Of a stretch of DNA of 21,626 bases, positions 1-6,718 are shown piece by piece. The stretch spans positions 1 to 21,626 of the forward strand of contig JAKPQT010000714.1 of NCBI GenBank assembly GCA_029555885.1, given 5' to 3'. Every line of letters begins with the position of its first letter. The first letter of the stretch is position 1. A model generated the notes under the pieces. It made no database searches. It had not been told where the DNA came from and saw nothing but the letters and a program-made list of their open reading frames with translations. This DNA comes from Chloroflexota bacterium (GTDB lineage: Bacteria; Chloroflexota; Anaerolineae; CG2-30-64-16). The position numbers were made by a program, and so were the translations under genes.

Positions 1-1
1 C

Positions 2-268
2 ATGCTCCGCATTCCAGTCCTGGGTTTCCTGCCGTTCGGCAGGTGTTGCGTAGTCCCATTCCTGGGCCGCGATTTCGAGAGCCTGAGCACGTTGCTCATC
101 CGGCAAACGATTGGCCTGTGCGTCGATCGCCGAACTGAAGAGCGTCACGTAGTGGTCGTAGGACAAGCCGCAACCGCGCTGGGCGTGTGCGGCGGCCGCC
201 TTGCAGAGTTCCCGCCACGCGGGTTCATCCAGCGTTGAACGCGGGGTATCGCAAGCGATGATGGACAT
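2..268 (-). CDS. Hypothetical ICE protein, truncated by window edge
   Basis: I do not recognise this protein. The reading frame opens at an ATG at 268 and stays open for 89 codons to the window edge, so only the N-terminus is visible. The start is supported by a GGAGGT Shine-Dalgarno about 6 bases upstream and by the GC-rich leader hairpin at 302-328, the arrangement seen before other genes here. The visible part is hydrophilic (begins MSIIACDTPRSTLDEPAWREL) and has no signal peptide or membrane segment. It follows the DUF3275 gene by 92 bases with no terminator between them, so the two are probably co-transcribed. The function is unknown. Confidence 0.6.
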   Translation of the reverse strand, partial: MSIIACDTPRSTLDEPAWRELCKAAAAHAQRGCGLSYDHYVTLFSSAIDAQANRLPDEQRAQALEIAAQEWDYATPAERQETQDWNAEH

Positions 269-301
269 GATGGAGACCTCCAGAAAATGGCCAGGGCCTC
301 C

Positions 302-328
302 CCCGCATGGGGAAGGAACCCCGGCGGG
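302..328 (-). promoter_or_regulatory. Leader hairpin before the first gene
   Basis: On the minus strand CCCGC pairs with GCGGG and, inside it, GGGG with CCCC around a TTCCTT loop. It lies about 34 bases upstream of the ATG at 268 and just before the Shine-Dalgarno. It has the same form as the hairpins at 3060-3097, 5277-5302 and 6675-6697. Confidence 0.5.
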
Positions 329-360
329 TGGATGAAGAACACCGCGCATGCGGCGTCTGC

Positions 361-1050
361 TCACGCAGCTTGTGGTTCGGCCTGGCGGCTCCACTCCTGC
401 GTCTTGAAGTCCAGCGCGTAGCCCAGCTCGCCCAGGCGGGCGATCTGTGCACGCAAAGCGCGGCGGTCGATGGTCGAATCCAGTTTCACGGACTCGCCCA
501 GCGGCCACAGCAGGCCGAAGAGCGCGGGGTCACCGTCTTGGGTGCTGCCGGGGGCAGCAGCCTCAGCAGGTGGCGGCGCATCCACGCCAAAGGGCGTGGT
601 ATCGACCATCGGGTCCGCGGACGCCTGCACGGGTGCGGGCTTGGCGGGCCTGGACGCTTTGGTCGGCTTGGCCGGCGTTGTCGCAGGCTGCGCCCCTTGC
701 TCTTCATCGAGCGGATCGACGTCCTGGGTGGCGAAGCTGCGGGCTTCGTCGCGGCTGAGTTTGTCGATGCCGTTGAGCGTCATGCCGTCGAGGCTGGCAC
801 GGATCTCGAACCGCATGCCGCCGCCGACCGGATAGGACTTCGGGAAGATGTACCTGATGATGAATTCCCCGTCGTACTTGCCTTCGGGGTACTGCTCCAG
901 CTCCGGGTCTTTGACCTCGAAAGTACCGAGGTGCGTGGCGAGGCGGCCAACCGTGAACGGGCCGTTCTTGCCGCGGATGGTACGCAGCGTGAGCTGGCCG
1001 GGGACGACGATGGGCGCAACCGATTTCTCGGAAGCCGATGGGGTTGCCAT
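361..1050 (-). CDS. DUF3275 family ICE protein
   Basis: A 229-residue protein matching the DUF3275 family found on ICEclc/PAGI-2-type elements; its biochemical role is unknown. The family-like core is residues ~15-125: it begins with a VPGQLTLRTIRGKNGPF stretch and continues through VGRLATHLGTFEVKDPEL, QYPEGKYDGEFIIRYIFPKSY and a FEIRASLDGM strand. The C-terminal half is a low-complexity Ala/Pro/Lys linker (TPAKPTKASRPAKPAP) followed by a shorter conserved-looking segment with many acidic and leucine residues. The start at 1050 is preceded by AGGAG. The gene lies 94 bases downstream of the DUF932 gene, with a terminator-like hairpin and a weak leader hairpin (1075-1094) between them. Cytoplasmic; no membrane segments. 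Confidence 0.85.
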   Translation of the reverse strand: MATPSASEKSVAPIVVPGQLTLRTIRGKNGPFTVGRLATHLGTFEVKDPELEQYPEGKYDGEFIIRYIFPKSYPVGGGMRFEIRASLDGMTLNGIDKLSRDEARSFATQDVDPLDEEQGAQPATTPAKPTKASRPAKPAPVQASADPMVDTTPFGVDAPPPAEAAAPGSTQDGDPALFGLLWPLGESVKLDSTIDRRALRAQIARLGELGYALDFKTQEWSRQAEPQAA

Positions 1051-1112
1051 GATGGTTCTCCTGATGATGAATGACGGGCCGCCGACGGCACCCGGTGGAT
1101 GAGAGGAAATGG

Positions 1113-1133
1113 CCTCGCCCGAGGTGGGCGAGG
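1113..1133 (-). terminator. Terminator-like hairpin after the DUF932 gene
   Basis: CCTCGCCC and GGGCGAGG form an 8-bp stem around a 5-base loop. On the minus strand it is followed by CCATTTCC, a poor U-run, so termination is probably partial. Confidence 0.5.
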
Positions 1134-1144
1134 TCCGCGTGGCA

Positions 1145-1972
1145 TCACGCCTTGAGCTGGCGCATGCCTTCGGCCAGCAGCCACAACGCCCGGTTCAGGC
1201 GCAGGTTCTGGTCGATGCCTTGCACCGGACGGGTGCGCTGATTGCGGCCGTTGGCCGTGCGTCCGTTCAGGCCCCCTTTGACGAGGTTCTCCTGGACGCG
1301 GTTGAAGACGGCCCACAAGTCGTTCTTGCGGTCGTCCCATCGCCGGGGTGCCAGCAGTTGGCTCTCCGTGACAGGCGTGGACTTGGCTGGATCGTCGTAC
1401 TTGAGTGCGAGCGCGGAGTTTGCAAAGACCTCCGCTTCGCCCTCATCGAGGGTGATGGTGCGCATCGCATCGCGCGCGTTCTGCACGCGCTCGAAGCCTT
1501 CGAGGACTCCGTAGGCACCTTCGATCACCTGGCTGGCCACGTCGCCCTTGTGGGGAACGCGGATGTCGGCGGTGGTGTCACCGCAAACCAGGCCGTTGTG
1601 GCAGACGAACCGGAACATGCCGGCGAGCATCTGATAGCTGCTCGTGCCGTCGTGGCTGTTGAGCAGGATGATCTCGTTCGCCTCGTCGCCGTTGATCTGG
1701 CTCGCATGGCGAAGTCGGATGAGGTGCTTCGTGTACTCGCGCCGGTCTTCGTTGCGCACGCGTGTCTGGCACACCATGAAGGGCTCGAAGCCCTCCTGGC
1801 GCAGCTTGGTCAGCACGGTCGAGGTCGGTATGTAGGCATATCGATCGGACCGACTCCCATGCGGAGCGTCGGCGAAGATCGACGGAACGACGGCACGAAT
1901 GCGGTCGTCCGAGAGTGGACGATCGGAGCGCAGGATCGGGGATTGCGGAGCAAAACGGGATGCCAGAGACAT
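1145..1972 (-). CDS. DUF932 domain-containing protein
   Basis: A 275-residue protein of the DUF932 (phage/plasmid-like) family, common on ICEs, plasmids and phages; its molecular function is not established. Diagnostic features are the N-terminal YAYIPTSTVLTKLRQEGFEPF segment, the R..H..RLR helix, the EIILLNSHDGTSSYQ strand, the RFVCHNGLVCG motif and a C-terminal WAVFNRVQENLVKGGL helix with RTRPVQGIDQNLRLN. The frame is open further upstream, but the ATG at 1972 is chosen because an AAAGGAGAT Shine-Dalgarno lies 6-9 bases before it and family members begin near there. It lies 144 bases downstream of the DUF3577 gene, past a terminator at 2082-2108. Confidence 0.85.
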   Translation of the reverse strand: MSLASRFAPQSPILRSDRPLSDDRIRAVVPSIFADAPHGSRSDRYAYIPTSTVLTKLRQEGFEPFMVCQTRVRNEDRREYTKHLIRLRHASQINGDEANEIILLNSHDGTSSYQMLAGMFRFVCHNGLVCGDTTADIRVPHKGDVASQVIEGAYGVLEGFERVQNARDAMRTITLDEGEAEVFANSALALKYDDPAKSTPVTESQLLAPRRWDDRKNDLWAVFNRVQENLVKGGLNGRTANGRNQRTRPVQGIDQNLRLNRALWLLAEGMRQLKA

Positions 1973-2081
1973 GGCTGATCTCCTTTGAGAAATGCGGTAA
2001 CCGCGCGGCGGTGAGACCACGCGGAACTCGGGGGATGAAATGCGCAAGCGCGCGTCATGGGGACGCGGCGGATGCGGGAAG

Positions 2082-2108
2082 AGAAGCGACAAGGCCCCGT
2101 GAGGGGCC
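2082..2108 (-). terminator. Intrinsic terminator after the DUF3577 gene
   Basis: GGCCCC and GGGGCC pair across a 4-base loop, followed on the minus strand by TTGTCGCTTCTC. It lies 9 bases past the stop at 2117. Confidence 0.65.
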
Positions 2109-2116
2109 ATGCCGTA

Positions 2117-3022
2117 TCAGAACGAAGCAGCCAATGCCGGCTCCTGCTCCTCGACTTGCGCCTCGGGCTCGCGCTCGGCGGGCTCGGTGGCCGTGTCGAT
2201 GGCGTCGTCGGCTTCGGACGCGGATGCGTCTTCGGCCGGCGGCGCCTCGGGTTGCGCCTGGCTCGTCGGATAGACCTGGGTGCCGTCGATCTTGATCAGA
2301 CCGATGTGGACCAGCGTCGATTCCAGGCTTGCGGCCGGTTCCCCGGCGTGCTCGCCCTTGGTGCGGATGTACGGATCGATCTTCATGTCGTTCAGACGGA
2401 AGGCGATCAGCACCTTGCGGTCACCCTCGATGGCCTGAACGCACCGGCGAACCAGATGCTCGGCTTCCGGGGTGGCGACGATGGTGTCGAAGTACCGATA
2501 CTCCGGTTCATCGACAGGCCCGGCCAGTGCTGCGACGGTGCAAGAGAGGAACGAGTCGCCAGCCTTTGGGGTGACGTCCTTCACACGATTGAGATAGCCG
2601 ATGCCGCGGGTGATCAGCTCGTGCTGCTCGATCGAAGCCAGTTCGGCCCGGTCGATCAGTTCGGCCTTGAGCAGTCGCGCCTTGAGGGACGCGGCGGCCT
2701 GACCCTTCTGCTCACCCTTGTCGCGGATGTACGCATCGCCCCACAGGTCACCGAGGCGAAATCGCACCAGCGGGCGCTGCTTGGGATCGTCAACGCCGAT
2801 GTAGCGCTGAACGAGCTTCTTGGCCTCGGCACCCGAGACCTTGACGTCGAAGTAGCGGTAGCTGGGGTCCCGGGCGGGGCCGACCAGCGCGGCGATGGTG
2901 CAAGCAAGGAAAGGCTGCGCACGGCGGCCGCCCCGGACGGGCACTTCACGGACACGCTGGACGTAGCCGATGCCCGAGGTGTGGAGGTCGAAATACGATT
3001 TCTCGTTGGACGTGGTGTTCAT
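2117..3022 (-). CDS. DUF3577 / STY4534-type ICE protein with internal duplication
   Basis: A 301-residue protein of the DUF3577 (STY4534) family, annotated on PFGI-1-like ICEs as a replication-associated protein without direct biochemical proof. Two homologous halves are visible. Residues ~17-122 run from GIGYVQRVREV through FLACTIAALVGP, YRYFDVKV, FRLGDLWGDAYIRDKGE and AASLKARLL. Residues ~140-243 run from GIGYLNRVKDV through FLSCTVAALAGP, YRYFDTIV, FRLNDMKIDPYIRTKGE and AASLESTLVHIGLI. The last ~55 residues are an acidic Ala/Glu/Pro tail. The ATG at 3022 has GGAG 7-9 bases upstream. The gene is headed by composite leader A, a position where a computationally defined 'DUF3577 RNA' has, as I recall, been reported. 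Confidence 0.85.
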   Translation of the reverse strand: MNTTSNEKSYFDLHTSGIGYVQRVREVPVRGGRRAQPFLACTIAALVGPARDPSYRYFDVKVSGAEAKKLVQRYIGVDDPKQRPLVRFRLGDLWGDAYIRDKGEQKGQAAASLKARLLKAELIDRAELASIEQHELITRGIGYLNRVKDVTPKAGDSFLSCTVAALAGPVDEPEYRYFDTIVATPEAEHLVRRCVQAIEGDRKVLIAFRLNDMKIDPYIRTKGEHAGEPAASLESTLVHIGLIKIDGTQVYPTSQAQPEAPPAEDASASEADDAIDTATEPAEREPEAQVEEQEPALAASF

Positions 3023-3059
3023 GGTGAATCTCCATTGGGATGAAGCGGAGACACACCGG

Positions 3060-3260
3060 CCCACGCATGCGGGGAAGGTGCGTAACCCCGCGGTGGGTTG
3101 ATAAGGCGAAAGCATCCGCCACCAGAGGCTGGTGGCCGCTCGCGGATGGATGCGGTGCGAGCTGGCTCGGTCACGCAGTGGGAACTGCGCCGCAACCTCG
3201 AAGACCGATGGTTGCCTGGCATGTCGCTGACAACGTCAGCAGGCATGGGGTCAGCATGGC
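3060..3260 (-). promoter_or_regulatory. Composite structured leader, copy A (DUF3577 gene)
   Basis: In transcript order: a conserved flank (plus strand CATGGGGTCAGCATGGCC, 3243-3260); H1 at 3226-3240 (GCTGAC / GTCAGC); H2 at 3192-3215 (GCAACC / GGTTGC); H3 at 3174-3189 (CGCAGT / ACTGCG); H4 at 3112-3153 (outer GCATCC / GGATGC, inner GCCACCAG / CTGGTGGC); and a leader hairpin at 3060-3097 (CCCAC / GTGGG and GCGGGG / CCCCGC). It ends 37 bases before the start codon at 3022. Copies B-D share the order but not the stem sequences, which points to RNA structure. Confidence 0.7.
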
Positions 3261-3787
3261 CGGGCCTCGCGCGCGCGGCAGCAATCAATCGGCATCCGGG
3301 TGCTTCCCTTTGTCCGCGCCGCCCGGCGCCTGCCACAGGCATTTGGGGCGGCGCAGGTGCTCGGGGTATCGGCGAGGGGGAGGCTGGGACGGCTCCAGGC
3401 GCCGCCGCCGCGCGCGCCAATCAGCCGCCAGCCGGCGGCGCGCGGGCTGGCGCCGCCTTCGTCGGGTAAGGTGTAGGTGATCAGGCGGATGTAGCCCAGC
3501 GACTTTGCCGCCTGCCAGGCCGCGCCGTATAGCTTGCTGCAGGCGTTGGGTGTGCTGTCGGTGCACAGCCGTGTGACTTCCCGCGTCCAGCCATCGTCCA
3601 GGTGCCGCGCGACCGGCCGGCCGACGATGGCCACGCCGCGGATCAGGTCGCTGTCGACCAGCGTGACGGCCAGGGCGAACTTCGCAGCCTGGACCGGACG
3701 GTGATGGTGTGCCAGCACGAAGACGTTGGCCGTGCGCAGCGACACCGGCAGCAGGTGCAGCCTCGGCGAGGTCGATGATGTGTTCAT
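3251..3787 (-). CDS. XF1762-like protein, probable 3' frameshift
   Basis: A protein of the XF1762 family (GNAT-like small proteins of phages and ICEs, function unknown). Family hallmarks are LLPVSLRTANVFVLAHHHRP (residues ~12-31), KFALAVTLVDSDLIRGVAIVGRPVARHLDDGW, EVTRLCTDSTPNACSKLYGAAWQAAKSLGY, LITYTLPDEGGASPRAAGW and AWSRPS. After about residue 137 the open frame continues as Cys/Arg-rich sequence unlike the family. The neighbouring frame instead reads EHLRRPKCLWQAPGG and stops at 3285, which resembles the usual XF1762 C-terminus. The in-frame tail also overlaps the conserved flank of leader A. A one-base frameshift near 3365-3375 is the simplest explanation. The ATG at 3787 has GGAGA upstream. 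It follows DUF3085 past a terminator. Confidence 0.75.
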   Translation of the reverse strand: MNTSSTSPRLHLLPVSLRTANVFVLAHHHRPVQAAKFALAVTLVDSDLIRGVAIVGRPVARHLDDGWTREVTRLCTDSTPNACSKLYGAAWQAAKSLGYIRLITYTLPDEGGASPRAAGWRLIGARGGGAWSRPSLPLADTPSTCAAPNACGRRRAARTKGSTRMPIDCCRAREARPC

Positions 3788-3881
3788 GCGGTCGTCTCCG
3801 GTGGCATGCCGGCGCTGTGGCCCGCGGGGCGTGCCTTGGCGGCTGGAGACGAACGCGCATGCGCGGCGATGGCCGCGGTGC

Positions 3882-3911
3882 GAACAAAAGAAAGCCCCCG
3901 GTGCGGGGGCT
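3882..3911 (-). terminator. Intrinsic terminator after DUF3085 gene
   Basis: On the minus strand AGCCCCC pairs with GGGGGCT across a 5-base loop, followed directly by TTTCTTTTGTT. Strong stem and U-rich tract, 27 bases past the DUF3085 stop. Confidence 0.85.
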
Positions 3912-3937
3912 GCGAGGGCTGCGCGGCGGTTGCCGCT

Positions 3938-4291
3938 TCAGGCGGGAGGCACCACGGCCAAGGACAGGTGCGTGGCGGTGGCGGACAGCACGAGATCGTC
4001 CGCCGAGTGCAGGAGGCGCGTGAACAGGCCGTCCTTCGGGTCGAAATACTCCGCAAAATCGTCGCCACCCAGCTCGCGGCCGGCGAGGTGCCACCAGTCA
4101 TCGAACGGGTCGGTGTCCGGGTTGCAGCCGACGGCGTAGGCGAGCAGTTGCTGGCGTCCATCCGGGCGACGCTCCCCACGCTCGGCGAGGAAGTACACGC
4201 CCTGGTCCTTGACCAGGACGATGCGGCACTGATTGGCGATGGCTTCGGTCAGCACGGGGCGCAGGTCGGCGCCTTTGAATCGCAGTGACAT
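3938..4291 (-). CDS. DUF3085 family protein
   Basis: A 117-residue protein of the DUF3085 family, found on ICEs and genomic islands; function unknown. It starts LRFKGADLRPVLTEAIANQCRIVLVKD and continues GVYFLAERGE, PDGRQQLLAYAVGCNPDTDPFDDWW, ELGGDDFAEYFD and a C-terminal DDLVLSATATHLSLAVVPP strand pair. Length agrees with the family. The ATG at 4291 has AGGAG 8-11 bases upstream. The frame is open further upstream, but an upstream start would lie inside the U-tract of the terminator at 4310-4352. That terminator lies inside its own leader, so expression may depend on read-through or attenuation. A 'DUF3085 RNA' motif has, as I recall, been proposed for such leaders. Confidence 0.85.
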   Translation of the reverse strand: MSLRFKGADLRPVLTEAIANQCRIVLVKDQGVYFLAERGERRPDGRQQLLAYAVGCNPDTDPFDDWWHLAGRELGGDDFAEYFDPKDGLFTRLLHSADDLVLSATATHLSLAVVPPA

Positions 4292-4309
4292 GGATGAAAT
4301 CTCCTGTGT

Positions 4310-4352
4310 TAAAAAAAGAGAAAGGCCCTCCACCCGATGGGATGAAGGGCCT
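4310..4352 (-). terminator. Terminator / possible attenuator in DUF3085 leader
   Basis: On the minus strand AGGCCCT pairs with AGGGCCT, with a CATCCC / GGGTG inner helix possible, followed by TTCTCTTTTTTT. The U-tract ends only about 19 bases before the DUF3085 ATG. A second hairpin (CCTCGG / CCGAGG, 4395-4411) sits between it and the stop of the preceding gene. It may both end the upstream unit and control DUF3085. Confidence 0.75.
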
Positions 4353-4415
4353 GTAGGTCACGCGGCCGGAATGGCTGGAACGCCGTGGCGGGTGCCTCGG
4401 GTCAGCCGAGGGGCG

Positions 4416-5240
4416 TCATGCCGGGACGGCTTGGCGCTTACGGGCCGCCTTCGCGTCGAGGATGCTCACGTCGATCTGGCGCCAGCGCCCGTCGTCGATG
4501 AGCCGCTCCAGCACTTCGCCGAGCATGTCGAAATACACCTCGTCGTGCCGATCGACCAGTTCGACCGATTCACCGTTCTGACGGTGCAGTTCCACCACGT
4601 AGGTGTCTCCGCCGCGGTCGTAGAGGATCGTCACCCGGCCCTCGAACTTCGCGGTCGAGACCGTGAAGCTGATCGCCGGCGGGGTCTCGATGATCTTGGA
4701 GGGCGTGGGATCGACCCAGGTGAAGTCGCGGGCACCGGCATCCACCAGCATGTGGGTGATGCGCCGGAAGCGATCGGGGGCCGGCATCTCTTCCAACTGC
4801 TCGATGAGCTGGCCCAACTCCATGCACTGCGGCGTGGGAATGGGCAGCTTGGCCGGCGCCGAGCCGAGGATGTGCCTCGTGATGGTGTACGGCGTGCCGT
4901 CCGAAGTCTTCTCGGTGATGACCTCCGGCGTGTCCGCGCGCAGTCCGTCGAAGCGACGACGGGCATAGGGTTGGACATGCACCTTGGCGCCTTCGGCAGG
5001 AACCGTGGTCACCAGGCTGGGATCGAGCACCGCGAACTCGGAAGGCTTGAGCTTGACGACGATGGCATCGTCGGTCGCAGCGACCACCTTGCCGTCGAAG
5101 GGTTGGGGGTCGATGGCAAAGCCCAGCGTTGAGGACAGCGGCTGATCATCGAACACGCGGTACTTGAACGATCGCACGTTACGGGGCACATGGCCTGCGA
5201 CCAGCGAAGGCATCATGGATTTGATGAGGGAACGGTCCAT
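4416..5240 (-). CDS. Conserved ICE protein of unknown function (274 aa)
   Basis: I do not recognise a characterised domain. The 274-residue product is soluble-looking, with no signal peptide or membrane segment. Residues ~20-75 hold a beta-rich segment (FKYRVFDDQPLSSTLGFAID, DGKVVAATDDAIVVKLKP, FAVLDPSLVTTVP) that could be a small beta-barrel. The C-terminal half has alternating strands (FEGRVTILYDRGGDTYVVELHR) and an acidic helix (DEVYFDMLGEVLERLID) ending in a Lys/Arg-rich tail. The ATG at 5240 has AAGGAG 7-9 bases upstream; a longer open frame exists upstream, but it would run through leader B. It is a single-gene unit bounded by leader B and the terminator at 4310-4352. Confidence 0.7.
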   Translation of the reverse strand: MDRSLIKSMMPSLVAGHVPRNVRSFKYRVFDDQPLSSTLGFAIDPQPFDGKVVAATDDAIVVKLKPSEFAVLDPSLVTTVPAEGAKVHVQPYARRRFDGLRADTPEVITEKTSDGTPYTITRHILGSAPAKLPIPTPQCMELGQLIEQLEEMPAPDRFRRITHMLVDAGARDFTWVDPTPSKIIETPPAISFTVSTAKFEGRVTILYDRGGDTYVVELHRQNGESVELVDRHDEVYFDMLGEVLERLIDDGRWRQIDVSILDAKAARKRQAVPA

Positions 5241-5276
5241 GGGGAAACTCCTTGAGAAATAACAAGGGATTCCCCG

Positions 5277-5430
5277 CCCGCAAGGGAGAGGTCCCTTGTG
5301 GGTGGCGTGGATGGACGCGGTAGGTCCGTAGGAAGAAACGACCAGCACGGTTTCCCGTGCTTGCAGCCTCGAAGGTCTCGACTGCCTGGGCATGTGTCGG
5401 CAGCGCCGACGGACATGGGGTAAGCATGGC
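5277..5430 (-). promoter_or_regulatory. Composite structured leader, copy B
   Basis: The conserved flank is plus strand CATGGGGTAAGCATGGCC, nearly identical to copy A. H1 is at 5396-5410 (GTCGGC / GCCGAC), H2 at 5363-5385 (GCAGTC / GGCTGC on the minus strand, one U-G wobble), H3 at 5345-5360 (GCACGG / CCGTGC closed by a GAAA loop on the minus strand), and the leader hairpin at 5277-5302 (CAAGGG / CCCTTG with CCC / GGG outside). H4 is not evident in this copy. It lies 37 bases before the ATG at 5240. Confidence 0.7.
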
Positions 5431-5496
5431 CCCGGGGTGGTCGGCCTGCCCGCAGGAAACGGCACCGCAACATGCCCGCATTCCTGTGCTGCGTAC

Positions 5497-5520
5497 AAGA
5501 AAAAGCCCCTCGAAAGGGGC
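5497..5520 (-). terminator. Intrinsic terminator after the 92-aa gene
   Basis: On the minus strand GCCCCT(TTCG)AGGGGC is a tight hairpin followed by TTTTTCTT. It lies 8 bases past the stop at 5529 and ends the five-gene unit that begins at 8221. Confidence 0.88.
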
Positions 5521-5528
5521 CGGAGGGG

Positions 5529-5807
5529 TCAGGCTTGGTACACGAAGTAGTGCTCGCGCTGACGCGGAAAGAACACGTGCTTCCACGTGTCCCCGCTTGT
5601 GTTGCCACCGTCGAAGATGACCATTTCGTAGTCGTCCACGTCGGTGTCCATCAGGTCGGCGCTGGCGATATGGCGCATGTGCAGCATGCCGCTCATGCGC
5701 TCGACTACCAGGATCTGGCCGATGGCATCGTCCTGGCTCATGGCATTGAAGCAGGCTCCAAGCTGGTGCTCGAAGTCCGATACGGGCGAGATGAGATCGG
5801 GGAACAT
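5529..5807 (-). CDS. Small hypothetical ICE protein (92 aa)
   Basis: Not recognised. The 92-residue acidic protein (starts MFPDLISPVSDFEHQLGACF) has a predicted alpha/beta pattern: a helix over residues ~9-30, strands at ILVVERMSG and YEMVIFDGG, and a C-terminal REHYFVYQA strand. The ATG at 5807 has TAGGAG 7-10 bases upstream. It is the last gene of the unit 8221-5529 and lies 96 bases after the DUF5983-like gene, with the hairpin at 5831-5862 between them. Codon use matches its neighbours, which supports real coding. Confidence 0.65.
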   Translation of the reverse strand: MFPDLISPVSDFEHQLGACFNAMSQDDAIGQILVVERMSGMLHMRHIASADLMDTDVDDYEMVIFDGGNTSGDTWKHVFFPRQREHYFVYQA

Positions 5808-5830
5808 GGGATCGCTCCTATGAAAGTGAA

Positions 5831-5862
5831 CCGGCCCGGCTCCCTGGCGGGAGACGGGCCGG
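5831..5862 (-). promoter_or_regulatory. Strong leader hairpin before the 92-aa gene
   Basis: CCGGCCCG pairs with CGGGCCGG and CTCCC with GGGAG around a 4-base loop, with single mismatched bases between the two helices. It begins 24 bases before the ATG at 5807. No U-run follows closely, so it is more like the other leader hairpins than a terminator. Confidence 0.5.
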
Positions 5863-5903
5863 CATGCGGTGAGGAAAAGGTAGGCTGGGGATGTGTCTGG
5901 CAG

Positions 5904-6635
5904 TTATTCGCCGGCCAACGGCAGGCCCGGCAACACGGGTGCGTCGGCATCGAGAATGAGGATGCGCACATCGGCCTGGCCGGCCAGTGCAAGGATCTGT
6001 GCCAGGTCGTCCGGCATGCCCTTGCTGCAGTGCTCCTGCCGAAGCTGCTCGGCGGAGATCTCCTCGACGTCCTGCAGGTGCTGGCCCGTCCAGGGCGTGG
6101 AAATCAGCTTGACGCCGATCGCCGGGCTGTAGGGAACCCGGAACGCAATGAACAAAAAGGCTTCCGGCGTCGCGAGGTCAGCCAGGTTGGCCAGGTACTG
6201 GCCGGTTTCGTGGCTGATGTGCGCGCTGCTGATTTCCCAGCACCGGCTGTAGTAGCCGGTCTCGAAGCTCAACCGCTGCACGACTTCCCGTGCGGCCTCG
6301 GCCGAATAAGTGTCGCCAATGTGGACGGGGAGGCCGTCGAAGTCGTCGCCGTGGATCGCGTACACCACGGCACCCACCACGCCGTAGGCGCCTTCACCGG
6401 CATCGCGTTCGGCCAGCACCTCGGCACTCACGGAGTCTGGGCCATTGCTGACTACGGCGAAATCGCTGGTGACGATGCAGGATGCTGAAACCAGCTCCTC
6501 ATCGGAGAGGTGTTCTTGGCTCTGGTGGATGTTTCGCCAGACATGCGGGCTTCCGTCCTCGTGGCTGATGGACAGCGTGCGGACGATTTTCAGATTCCAG
6601 TAGCCGCGTAGAAAGGGATTGGGATTCTGGGACAT
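5904..6635 (-). CDS. DUF5983-like ICE protein
   Basis: A 243-residue soluble protein whose C-terminal half resembles DUF5983-type proteins of mobile elements; the assignment is from remembered motifs, not a search. Residues ~125-243 include SSAHISHETGQYLANLAD, AFLFIAFRVPYSPAIGVKLISTPW, ISAEQLRQEHCSKGMPDDLAQILALA and the ending ADVRILILDADAPVLPGLPL. The N-terminal half (GYWNLKIVRTLSISHEDG, then ISHEDGSPHVWRNIHQS) is unlike anything I can name. The ATG at 6635 has TTGGAG about 7 bases upstream. It is preceded by a perfect 8-bp leader hairpin (6675-6697), 83 bases after the previous gene, and sits inside the five-gene unit. Function unknown. Confidence 0.7.
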   Translation of the reverse strand: MSQNPNPFLRGYWNLKIVRTLSISHEDGSPHVWRNIHQSQEHLSDEELVSASCIVTSDFAVVSNGPDSVSAEVLAERDAGEGAYGVVGAVVYAIHGDDFDGLPVHIGDTYSAEAAREVVQRLSFETGYYSRCWEISSAHISHETGQYLANLADLATPEAFLFIAFRVPYSPAIGVKLISTPWTGQHLQDVEEISAEQLRQEHCSKGMPDDLAQILALAGQADVRILILDADAPVLPGLPLAGE

Positions 6636-6674
6636 GGGATTTCTCCAACAGAATAATGATGGAGCCAATCCCCG

Positions 6675-6697
6675 CCACCGGGAATTGACCCCGGTGG
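6675..6697 (-). promoter_or_regulatory. Leader hairpin before DUF5983-like gene
   Basis: CCACCGGG and CCCGGTGG form a perfect 8-bp stem around a 7-base loop (GTCAATT on the minus strand), followed on the minus strand by CGGGGA. It lies about 40 bases before the ATG at 6635. It is the cleanest example of the recurring leader hairpin. Confidence 0.55.
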
Positions 6698-6718
6698 GTG
6701 GAAAGAAAGGAAACAGCG

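Noticed and set aside
2057..3043. 328-codon plus-strand open frame opposite the DUF3577 gene
   Set aside because: Mirror of the minus-strand gene; its repeated pattern only reflects the duplicated DUF3577 domains.
4395..4411. CCTCGG/CCGAGG hairpin as a separate terminator
   Set aside because: No U-run follows; the real terminator is at 4310-4352, so it was treated as part of the DUF3085 leader.
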